A DNA stretch of 64,000 nt, from NCBI RefSeq assembly GCF_000379125.1, contig NZ_KB900626.1, positions 2,738,667 to 2,802,666 on the forward strand, written 5' to 3'. This DNA comes from Methylosinus sp. LW4. Lineage in GTDB: Bacteria > Pseudomonadota > Alphaproteobacteria > Rhizobiales > Beijerinckiaceae. The translations under genes and the position numbers were made by a program. Under the pieces are notes generated by a model. The model saw only the letters and a list, made by a program, of their open reading frames with translations. It did not search any database and was not told where the DNA came from. Positions 31,826 to 39,411 of the stretch are shown in pieces; positions within the stretch are counted from its first letter, which is position 1, and each line of letters starts with the position of its first letter.

Positions 31826-34528
31826 TCATGCCACAGCGTCGCGGCGCGGCGGCTCGGGAATGGGAAAACGCAGCGCGATTCGCGTGCCCTTGCGGCGGAT
31901 GGCCGGGCTCTGCGCGACGATGGAGCCGCCCATCGCCTCGACGAGGCCGCGGCAGATGGAGAGGCCGAGGCCCGTGCCGGCCTTGCGCCCGTCGATGCGC
32001 CCGCCGCGGTAGAATTTCTCGAATATGCGCTCGAGATCGGCCGGCTTCACGCCCGGCCCTTCGTCGGTCACGGTGAGCAGCAGCTCGTCGCCGTCGCGAC
32101 GGGCGTAGACCGAGGCCTGGCCGCCGCCATATTTATGCGCATTGTCGAGCAGGTTGAACACGATCTGCGCCAGCAGGCCGGCGTCGCCGCGAATCGCCGG
32201 CAGATCGGGCGCGAGGCTCGCCGAAACCTTCAGCTGCGGAAACTCCTTGCGGCTGCGCTCCATCGCGGAGCGCACGGCGTCGCCGACATCGACGAGCTCG
32301 CGCCGCGGCGCCAGCGCGCCCGATTCGATGCGCGACATATCGAGCAGATTGACGACGAAGCGCGACAGCCGCGCCGCCTCCTCCTCTATGGACACGAGCA
32401 GATCGAGCCGATCCGTATCGGCGAGCCGATCGCCGAGCTGGCGCAGGCTGGTGACGGCGCCGGTGATGGAGGCGAGCGGCGTGCGCAGATCATGCGAGAG
32501 CGAGGCGAGCAGCGTGCTGCGCAGCTTCTCATTCTCCTCGAGCGCGGCGGCGCGCACCGATTCCCTCACCAGCAGCGCGCGATCGACCGCTATGGCCGTC
32601 TGCTCGAGAATCGCCGTCAGCATGCGCTCGTTCTGCGCCGAGGGCGGCTCCTGCGCATTCTTCGGCTCGAGGCCGATCACCGCCACGACGCCGCGCGTCG
32701 TCGCCAGCGGACGAAACGCGAAGCGAATGTTCGGCAGCGTGCCGCTGCGCAGTCCCGCCGGCTCGGCGCGCTCATAGGCCCAGCGCGCGGCGCCCGCCTC
32801 CTTCGCGTCCAATTGGTCGATCGGCGGCCAGGCGGCGGCGATCGTCAGCTCGCCGTCGTCTGGCGCGAGAAGCACCGCGCTCTTTGCGTCGAGCGCCTTT
32901 TGCGCATGCATGGCGGCGGCCCACATCACCTCGTCGAGCGAGGCCGCGCTCGACAATTTGCGCGAGAATTCGAACAGCGATTGCGCCGCCTCCGCCCGCG
33001 CGCGCATGGCGCGCGATTGCTCGCGCACGCGGCCGGCGAGCGTGCCGGTCACTATGGCGACGAAAGTGTAGACGAGCAGCGACAAAAACTCGTGCGCCTG
33101 CGAGATGGTGAATTCATAGCGCGGATCGACGAAGAAAAAATCGAAGGCGAAGAAGGACAGAATGGAGGCCGCGACGGCCGACCACACGCCGGCGGCGAGC
33201 GCGCAGAACACGACGGAGGCGAGAAAGATCATCCCGAGATTGGGAAGATGCAGCCACATGTCGAGCGGCCAGGCGACGAGCGTGGCGCAAGCGACGGAGG
33301 CGAATGTCGCGCCGACGCCGCGCCAGAATTCGCCATGAGCGGAGCGCGCCTTGCGCGGCCGCGCTTCTTCCTCGGCTTTCGCGCGGCTCTCGGTGATGAC
33401 CTGCACGGCGATGTCGTCCGAGCGCCGCACGATCTCGTCTGTCAGCGATTTGCGCCACAGCCGCGCAAGCTGACCGGCGCGCGAGCGGCCGACGACGATC
33501 TGCGTGATGTTCTCGCGCCGCGCGAATCTCAGCGCCTCGCCGGCGAGATCATGGCCGGAGACGCGCTCCACCGTCGCGCCGAGACGCTCGGCCAATCGCA
33601 GCGCCTCGTCGATGCGCCGCGCGCGCTCGGCGTCCTGCTCCTCTTCGCCCGCGCGCTCGAGATGCAGCGCGATCCAAGGCGCATTGGGCCCGGTCGCGAG
33701 GCGCGCGCCGGCGCGCACGACGAATTCCGACAGACGATCGGAGCCGACGCAGACGAGCAGCCGCTCCGATGTCGCCCATGGCCCTTCGATCGCGTTCTGC
33801 CGCAGATAATCGACCATCTGATCGTCGACGCGCTCCGCCGTGCGGCGCAGCGCCAGCTCTCGCAACGCCGTGAGATTGCGCGGCGTGAAGAAATTCTGCA
33901 CGGCGCGGCGCGCCATGTCGGGCACATAGACCTTTCCCTCTCGCAAGCGCTGCAGCAACTCGTCCGGCGTCACATCGACGAGCACGACATCGGCGGCGTC
34001 CTGCAGCACGCGATCGGGAACCGTCTCGCGCACGGCGACGCCGGCGATGCGCGAGACGACATCGGCGAGACTCTCGAGATGCTGAATATTGAGCGCGGTC
34101 CACACATCGACGCCGCTGTCGAGCAGCTCCTCGACGTCCTGCCAGCGCTTCGGGTGACGGCTGTCCGGCGCATTGGTGTGCGCGAGCTCATCGACGACGA
34201 TGAGCGCCGGATGACGCGCGAGCGCGGCGTCGACGTCGAACTCCTCGAGCGTGCGGCCGCGATATTCGATCTTGCGGCGCGGCAGAATCTCGAGGCCTTC
34301 CGTCAGCGCCTCCGTCTCGCGGCGCCCATGCGTCTCGACGAGGCCGATGACGACATCGACGCCATCGGTCTTCAAGGCGCGAGCGCGAGCGAGCATTGCG
34401 TAAGTCTTGCCGACGCCCGGCGCCGCGCCGAGAAAGACGCGCAGCTTGCCGCGCTTCTCGCGATCGGCGAGCGCGAGCAGCGCGTCCGGGTCCGGCCGAC
34501 GTTCGAATTCGCTTCCCGTCTCCGCCAT
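31826..34528 (-). CDS. kdpD: KdpD sensor histidine kinase (orphan)
   Basis: 900-residue membrane kinase that in other bacteria senses potassium/turgor and phosphorylates KdpE. The N-terminal KdpD domain has Walker A GAAPGVGKT (residues 34-42), followed by a Usp-like domain (about 255-375), four membrane helices (about 400-500), a GAF domain, the phospho-acceptor H679 in SLSHDLRTPL and an ATPase domain with TGLGLSICRG. Neither kdpE nor kdpFABC is adjacent: a small exported-protein gene follows and a low-GC hypothetical precedes. Its partner must be elsewhere or different. The kinase itself looks intact. Confidence 0.93.
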   Translation of the reverse strand: MAETGSEFERRPDPDALLALADREKRGKLRVFLGAAPGVGKTYAMLARARALKTDGVDVVIGLVETHGRRETEALTEGLEILPRRKIEYRGRTLEEFDVDAALARHPALIVVDELAHTNAPDSRHPKRWQDVEELLDSGVDVWTALNIQHLESLADVVSRIAGVAVRETVPDRVLQDAADVVLVDVTPDELLQRLREGKVYVPDMARRAVQNFFTPRNLTALRELALRRTAERVDDQMVDYLRQNAIEGPWATSERLLVCVGSDRLSEFVVRAGARLATGPNAPWIALHLERAGEEEQDAERARRIDEALRLAERLGATVERVSGHDLAGEALRFARRENITQIVVGRSRAGQLARLWRKSLTDEIVRRSDDIAVQVITESRAKAEEEARPRKARSAHGEFWRGVGATFASVACATLVAWPLDMWLHLPNLGMIFLASVVFCALAAGVWSAVAASILSFFAFDFFFVDPRYEFTISQAHEFLSLLVYTFVAIVTGTLAGRVREQSRAMRARAEAAQSLFEFSRKLSSAASLDEVMWAAAMHAQKALDAKSAVLLAPDDGELTIAAAWPPIDQLDAKEAGAARWAYERAEPAGLRSGTLPNIRFAFRPLATTRGVVAVIGLEPKNAQEPPSAQNERMLTAILEQTAIAVDRALLVRESVRAAALEENEKLRSTLLASLSHDLRTPLASITGAVTSLRQLGDRLADTDRLDLLVSIEEEAARLSRFVVNLLDMSRIESGALAPRRELVDVGDAVRSAMERSRKEFPQLKVSASLAPDLPAIRGDAGLLAQIVFNLLDNAHKYGGGQASVYARRDGDELLLTVTDEGPGVKPADLERIFEKFYRGGRIDGRKAGTGLGLSICRGLVEAMGGSIVAQSPAIRRKGTRIALRFPIPEPPRRDAVA

Positions 34529-34583
34529 TGTCCTTTAGCTCTCATGACATTCATGGGTTGAATACGGCCCAGATTCACGCGAA

Positions 34584-34952
34584 TCAATAAGAACCCGACG
34601 AAGTGAAAAGAACGAATTTCTGCACCTGAAAAGGTTGTGAGTTAACGAGCTTCCACCAATTCGGCTCGAGAAACCTCTGCCGTTCCAACTCGCTCGCCGC
34701 TTCAAAGAAGCCTTTCATGTCCTCGTTGATTTCAGCAATCTTTTCTGTCTCGTTGTAATAGGTGATCGCGAGACAGATCAGATCGGTCGTGATCTGGTCA
34801 CGCTTGAATCCCTCTATGGTCTGGAGGCTTTCCCACTTGATGAGATGCTCGCCGTCTCTAGCATCACAACAGCGAAGTCCTTCGCCCGTCAACTCGACGC
34901 GGCCAACACGTCCTGACCACATTTCGAATAGCTTCATCACCTTTCGAAGCAT
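34584..34952 (-). CDS. Hypothetical protein in low-GC DNA
   Basis: 122 residues from ATG 34952 (GGGG five bases upstream). The beginning MLRKVMKLFEMWSGRVGRVELTGEGLRC and the acidic middle (ICLAITYYNETEKIAEINEDM) suggest a compact cytoplasmic beta-alpha fold; no family recognised. Codon use and base composition are clearly lower in GC than in kdpD or purD, suggesting recent acquisition, perhaps with the DUF535-type patch at 20 kb. Confidence 0.5.
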   Translation of the reverse strand: MLRKVMKLFEMWSGRVGRVELTGEGLRCCDARDGEHLIKWESLQTIEGFKRDQITTDLICLAITYYNETEKIAEINEDMKGFFEAASELERQRFLEPNWWKLVNSQPFQVQKFVLFTSSGSY

Positions 34953-35142
34953 GTTCGGCCCCCGCTTGGTCGTTCGACTTTGAAATAGACGCCACCACCG
35001 GCCCGACCTCGTCAATAGCCAGAAATCTCGCGCTCACGCTCGATCTTTACGCAGCCCTTATGCGCCTCCCGCAAATCGCGAATGGCTTCCTTACGGCGAG
35101 GCGACGCATCGTGCCGCCGTTCACCTTCTAGAGGAGACGAGC

Positions 35143-35376
35143 ATGTTTCAGATCATCAGCGCGGCGATCGCCGGCTCTGCGCTCACCGTCGCCTATGCCG
35201 CAGCCTGGCGCATCTATCGAAGCGCCTGGGAGCGAAAGGCGACGCCCGCGCTCGCCCCGAGACTCGTCCCGAGACCCGCGACCCGCGCGGGCGCGCTCAT
35301 CCTGCTGCTGCGCCGCCGTCGCCTGATGAGGGCGCGCCACGCCGGCCCGCGCGGCGGAGATCTCGCAAAGGCGTGA
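35143..35376 (+). CDS. Small single-pass membrane peptide
   Basis: 77 residues: one N-terminal hydrophobic segment (about residues 4-24, ISAAIAGSALTVAYAAAW) and then an Arg-rich, proline-containing basic tail. A strong ribosome site, AGAGGAG, lies eight bases before ATG 35143, which is the main reason to believe it. No family recognised; an inner-membrane peptide with cytoplasmic basic tail is the simplest reading. Confidence 0.45.
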   Translation: MFQIISAAIAGSALTVAYAAAWRIYRSAWERKATPALAPRLVPRPATRAGALILLLRRRRLMRARHAGPRGGDLAKA

Positions 35377-35472
35377 TATCGCAGAGCGCGGGCTGCGCGA
35401 TGCGCCGCCCTCTTCCGTCCGGCGACGCGAGGCCCTATTGAAGGGCCGACCTCAATTGTCCCGGATCACAGG

Positions 35473-36747
35473 ATGAATGTTCTCCTCATCGGCTCCGGCG
35501 GCCGCGAGCATGCGATCGCCCGGGCGCTCTCGAAAAGCGCGCTTCTCACTCGACTCTACGCCGCGCCGGGCAATCCCGGCGTCGCAGAGATAGCGGAGCT
35601 CGCGCCTCTCGATGTTTCGGATCATGCCGCCGTCGCGGCCTTCTGCGCAGAGCGGCGCATAGAGCTCGTCGTCGTCGGGCCGGAGCAGCCGCTCGTCGAA
35701 GGGCTCGCCGATTTCTTGCGCGCAAAGGGAGTCGCGGTCTTCGGACCGTCCAAGGCTGCGGCGCAGCTCGAGGGCTCGAAGGGATTCGTCAAGGATCTCT
35801 GCCGCGCCAACGCCATTCCCACCGCCGATTATCAGCGCTTCGACGATGAGGCGAAAGCGCTCGCCTATCTGCGCGCGAAGGGCGCGCCGATCGTGGTGAA
35901 GGCGGACGGTCTCGCCGCTGGCAAGGGCGTCGTCGTCGCCGAGACTCTCGAGGAGGCGGAGGAGGCGGTCGCGGCCATGTTCTCCGGCGCCTTCGGCAAA
36001 TCCGGCGCGGAAGTCGTCATAGAGGAGAAGCTCGAGGGCGAGGAGGCCTCCTTCTTCGTGATCTGCGACGGCGAGCGCGCGCTGCCTTTCACATCCGCGC
36101 AGGATCACAAGCGCGTCGGCGACGGCGACACGGGGCCGAACACGGGCGGAATGGGCGCCTATTCTCCGGCGCCCGCCTTCACGCCGCAGATAGAGGCGCG
36201 CGTGATGCGCGAGATCGTCGCGCCGACTCTGCGCGCCATGCGCGAGATGGGCGCGCCCTTTCAAGGCGTGCTCTTCGTCGGGCTGATGCTGACGAAGGAT
36301 GGGCCGAAGCTCATCGAGTTCAATGTGCGCTTCGGCGATCCCGAGACGCAGGCGATGCTGCCGCGCCTCGAGGATGATCTGCTGGCGCTGATGCGCGCCG
36401 CCGCCACGGGCGCGCTGCCGGAGAAGCCGCTGCGCTTCTCGCCGCAGACCGCGCTCACCGTGGTGCTGGCGGCGAAAGGCTATCCGGGAACGCCACTGAC
36501 GGGCTCGGCGATCAACGGACTCGCGCGCGCCGGCGAGATCGACGGCGTCTTCGTCACCCATGCGGGCACGCGGCGCGAGGGCGACGCGCTCGTCGCCGCC
36601 GGCGGACGCGTGCTCAATGTCACCGCGCTCGGCGACACGGCGCAGGCGGCGCAGACGCTCACCTATCGCGGCGTCGACGCGATCGACTGGCCCGAGGGCT
36701 TTTGCCGCCGCGACATAGGCTGGCGCGCGATCGCGCGCGAAACATGA
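35473..36747 (+). CDS. purD: Phosphoribosylamine-glycine ligase
   Basis: 424-residue ATP-grasp enzyme of purine synthesis, joining glycine to phosphoribosylamine. N-terminal [18 protein letters not shown]-grasp motifs [16 protein letters not shown] and [11 protein letters not shown], and normal length. Read as monocistronic or with the methyltransferase 21 bases downstream. Confidence 0.97.
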   Translation: MNVLLIGSGGREHAIARALSKSALLTRLYAAPGNPGVAEIAELAPLDVSDHAAVAAFCAERRIELVVVGPEQPLVEGLADFLRAKGVAVFGPSKAAAQLEGSKGFVKDLCRANAIPTADYQRFDDEAKALAYLRAKGAPIVVKADGLAAGKGVVVAETLEEAEEAVAAMFSGAFGKSGAEVVIEEKLEGEEASFFVICDGERALPFTSAQDHKRVGDGDTGPNTGGMGAYSPAPAFTPQIEARVMREIVAPTLRAMREMGAPFQGVLFVGLMLTKDGPKLIEFNVRFGDPETQAMLPRLEDDLLALMRAAATGALPEKPLRFSPQTALTVVLAAKGYPGTPLTGSAINGLARAGEIDGVFVTHAGTRREGDALVAAGGRVLNVTALGDTAQAAQTLTYRGVDAIDWPEGFCRRDIGWRAIARET

Positions 36748-36768
36748 AACGCGAGAGGAGGAGGCCGC

Positions 36769-37578
36769 ATGGACAAGATCGCGCCCAATCTCACCGGCGT
36801 GCCGGAAACCATGTTGTGGACGCTGCACAATCGCGCCGGCGAGGCGTTGCGGCCGGACGGATTGCTGCATGATCCGCGGCTCGTCGAAATTTATCACGCG
36901 CTCGACTATGATTATGAGGCGAGCTTCGGCAAGCCGCAGCCCTCGCACGCCAATCGGGCCCTCGTCTTCGACACGGCGCTGCGCGCCTTTTTGGCGGCGC
37001 ACCCAGACGGCGTGATCGTCAATCTCGGCGAAGGCCTGGAGACTCACAGATTCCGCGTGGCCGACACGGGCGAGGCGCTGTGGATCACCGTCGATCTGCC
37101 GGAGTCGATCGCCATACGCGAGCGCTTCATAGAGCCCGACGAGCGCCATCGCCATGTGGCGCTGAGCGCGCTCGACCGCCGCTGGTTCGAGGAGGTTCCG
37201 CAAGGGCGCCCCGTCTTCGTCACGGCGCAAGGGCTGTTCATGTATCTTCCGCCGGAGGAAACAGCGTCGCTGCTGCGCGACATGGCGCAGCGCTTTCCGA
37301 AGGCGAGCCTCTTGTTCGACCATGTGCCGCGCTGGCTCTCGAAAGAGACGCTGAAGGGCCGCAAGCTGACGCTGAATTTCACCATCCCGCCCATGCCCTG
37401 GGGAATCGACCGCAGCGAGATCGCGCCCACATTGCGAAGCTGGGCGGCGATCGAGACGGTGGAGCATTTCGACTACAGATTGTATCGCGGATGGCGCGCG
37501 CTGCTGTTCGGCGGGCTCATGCGCCTCGCGTTTTTCCGCGAGCGCATGCCCGCGATCACGCGCGTGACCTTCGCCTGA
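36769..37578 (+). CDS. Class I SAM-dependent methyltransferase (LCMT/PPM-like)
   Basis: 269 residues resembling the leucine-carboxyl-methyltransferase/TcmP group: RALVFDTALRAF, IVNLGEGLETHRFRV (SAM-binding G-rich turn), WITVDLPESIAIRERF, and VFVTAQGLFMYLPPEE. It would methylate a carboxyl or hydroxyl group; the substrate is unknown. A strong GAGGAGG site precedes ATG 36769 and the purD stop is 21 bases before, so coexpression is likely without implying a purine role. Confidence 0.75.
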   Translation: MDKIAPNLTGVPETMLWTLHNRAGEALRPDGLLHDPRLVEIYHALDYDYEASFGKPQPSHANRALVFDTALRAFLAAHPDGVIVNLGEGLETHRFRVADTGEALWITVDLPESIAIRERFIEPDERHRHVALSALDRRWFEEVPQGRPVFVTAQGLFMYLPPEETASLLRDMAQRFPKASLLFDHVPRWLSKETLKGRKLTLNFTIPPMPWGIDRSEIAPTLRSWAAIETVEHFDYRLYRGWRALLFGGLMRLAFFRERMPAITRVTFA

Positions 37579-37694
37579 CGCGCGACCGAGCATCGGCCTT
37601 ATTGTCGCCATTGTGAAGCCGAAAGGCTTCGATACGTTACGCCCTTCGATAAGATTGACGAAATTTGTCCGAACGCCATTTCGACGATCGAAAA

Positions 37695-37734
37695 GCTCCT
37701 TACGGCGCATGTCGATCGGAATTTCGTAAGGAGC
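37695..37734 (+). promoter_or_regulatory. Perfect hairpin covering the ribosome binding site
   Basis: GCTCCTTACG (37695-37704) and CGTAAGGAGC (37725-37734) are exact complements, 10 bp with a 20-base loop. The 3' arm contains the AAGGAG ribosome site (37728-37733), seven bases before ATG 37741. In RNA, the hairpin would hide the site and repress translation unless melted or displaced. Confidence 0.75.
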
Positions 37735-37740
37735 CGTTTC

Positions 37741-38874
37741 ATGAGCGACGACAGCTGGGATCATGACGAAGCAGCCGATTTCGTGAAGAAAAGCGCGCAG
37801 CCGGGCATGGCGCGGGAGCTGCTGCGCGCCGCCTCGACGCCGCTCGACAAGAATTATCCCAATATTTTTATCGCCTATTACTCTTTGCCCGATTGGCTCG
37901 CCACCTATAGCCAGCCAGGCCCGTCACGGTTCCTCGCTTCGTCGCAGCCGCATTTCAAACGCACGGCCGTCCGCCAACGTCCATTCCCACAAGTCGTTCA
38001 CGAATACCGATTTGCCGCGCATAAATATCAGCAGGATGTCGTCGAAGCCTTCGCGCCGATCCGGGGCGCCAAGACCGGGCAGGCGCTGCTCGGGGAGATC
38101 GCCGCCAATAGACGTCGCTCCGTTTCGATCATGCCGCATGATCATTGGGCGCATGTGTTGCTGCCCGGCCCGCTCAACGCCGCGCCGCGGCCGATTTTTC
38201 CCAAGACGGACCTCGGATATGTGACCGACGGCTTGCGCGGCAATAATGCGGCTTCCTATGCGAAAGGCGCGCCGATCCGTGGCGACGACAACGCGCCCAC
38301 CGGCGGCGTCGGCACGGGGAGAGGCTCCGATGTCCTGCTCTACTATTCGCCCGCGGATTGGCTGGCCGAAAACGCCTCTTCCACTGGAGCGCTGCCAGAC
38401 GAAGTGCTGTTTCATGAGCTCATCCATGTGACGCGGGAGCTGCGCGGCCTGCAGACGCGGCTCCCCGTGGACGGAGGCGGCGGTTATGGAAACGAGGAAG
38501 AATATCTCGCCACGATGCTGACCAATCTCTATCTGTCGGAAAAGGGCGTGGCTCTACGCGGAGCCTATGATGGCCCCGGCGGTCGCCCGGGCAAAGTCGA
38601 GGTGAATGGCGAGACCATGTTCTATGTGATCGCCGCTCCGCCGAAGAACTGGGATGTCATGACGAACCCGGACGCGTTCTACGACAATCCCGGCAAGACG
38701 AGCATGTCTCCCGAGGCTCTCATCACGCGCTTCATGAACAGCCAGACCGGCTTTTATCGCGATTTGGCGATGCTTCCCGAAAGCCGGCCCAAGTTCAATC
38801 CGATCCGGGAATATGAGTTTCGTCATCGGCCGAGATCGGGCGCGCGTCGTTCCTATTTCGTCGACGGCGCCTGA
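37741..38874 (+). CDS. NleD/M91-like zinc metallopeptidase (putative effector)
   Basis: 377-residue protein with no signal peptide or membrane segment. H225-E226-L-I-H229 is an HExxH zinc site (FHELIHVTREL), followed 23 residues later by NEEEYLATMLTNLY, where a glutamate (E252-E254) could be the third ligand, as in the M91/NleD family of type III effectors that cleave host kinases. The N-terminus (MSDDSWDHDEAADF) and the body (PADWLAENASSTGALPDEV) are unfamiliar. Its translation start is masked by a hairpin. No secretion apparatus or immunity gene is nearby. A role as secreted effector or toxin is inference from fold and motif. Confidence 0.6.
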   Translation: MSDDSWDHDEAADFVKKSAQPGMARELLRAASTPLDKNYPNIFIAYYSLPDWLATYSQPGPSRFLASSQPHFKRTAVRQRPFPQVVHEYRFAAHKYQQDVVEAFAPIRGAKTGQALLGEIAANRRRSVSIMPHDHWAHVLLPGPLNAAPRPIFPKTDLGYVTDGLRGNNAASYAKGAPIRGDDNAPTGGVGTGRGSDVLLYYSPADWLAENASSTGALPDEVLFHELIHVTRELRGLQTRLPVDGGGGYGNEEEYLATMLTNLYLSEKGVALRGAYDGPGGRPGKVEVNGETMFYVIAAPPKNWDVMTNPDAFYDNPGKTSMSPEALITRFMNSQTGFYRDLAMLPESRPKFNPIREYEFRHRPRSGARRSYFVDGA

Positions 38875-38929
38875 ATTTCTATCCGCGCCTGAGACTTGAC
38901 AGTTCGGGGCGGCTGCCGATTATGCAGCC

Positions 38930-39337
38930 ATGACGAAGCGACGGCAGAGATTCAGCGCGAGAGGGCTCCCGACATTCGGGCGCATCGTCGTGATTTTGTC
39001 CCTGCTTCTCGGACTTGCGATCAGCGTCGCGCCCGGCTTCGCCGCGCGCGCGGCCTATGTCGACGAGGCATCGCTCGTCGCCGCGGAGCCGGAAATCTGC
39101 GCGCTCTCGCATCACGCCTCCGACTCCGACCATAGGCGCGAAGGCTCAGGCTGCTGCTGCCTGCAGGCGACCACACGACGCGATGTGACATTCTTCGTCG
39201 CGATCCTGTGCGGCGTCGCCAAATTCGCAGCTCCCGACACGCCGTCATTCGCGGCGCGCGCCGACGCCACGCGTCGCGCCGGCGTCGCTCTGCCGACCAC
39301 GCCCTGGCTTTCGCGGGCGCCGCCCTCCTTCTCCTGA
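38930..39337 (+). CDS. Exported Cys/His-rich protein next to a TonB receptor
   Basis: 135 residues: a basic N-terminus, one hydrophobic helix/signal (about 18-40), then a potential metal-binding patch with CALSHHASDSDH and GSGCCCLQ, and a hydrophobic stretch (FFVAILCGVAKF). The mature region may bind copper or iron. It lies 74 bases upstream of a TonB-dependent receptor gene in the same direction, as DUF2946-type proteins often do, but I am not sure of that family. Function unknown. Confidence 0.5.
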   Translation: MTKRRQRFSARGLPTFGRIVVILSLLLGLAISVAPGFAARAAYVDEASLVAAEPEICALSHHASDSDHRREGSGCCCLQATTRRDVTFFVAILCGVAKFAAPDTPSFAARADATRRAGVALPTTPWLSRAPPSFS

Positions 39338-39411
39338 TCGGTCGAACGCGGCTTCGCCGCCACACCCTTTAGACCCGCGCGCGCACACGCCGCGCCAGGA
39401 GATAATTCGTC

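Noticed and set aside
31817-34561. Very long open frame antisense to kdpD (about 914 codons)
   Set aside because: GC-rich codon use leaves the opposite strand open; the sequence is Arg/Gly/Asp-rich low-information protein with no family resemblance, whereas kdpD is unmistakable.
35452-37764. 770-codon frame antisense to purD and the methyltransferase
   Set aside because: Spans two well-supported genes on the other strand and shows no domain.
38875-38929. Cobalamin riboswitch or Fur box upstream of the TonB receptor region
   Set aside because: The space is too short and has neither the conserved B12-box bases nor a 19-bp Fur-type palindrome.
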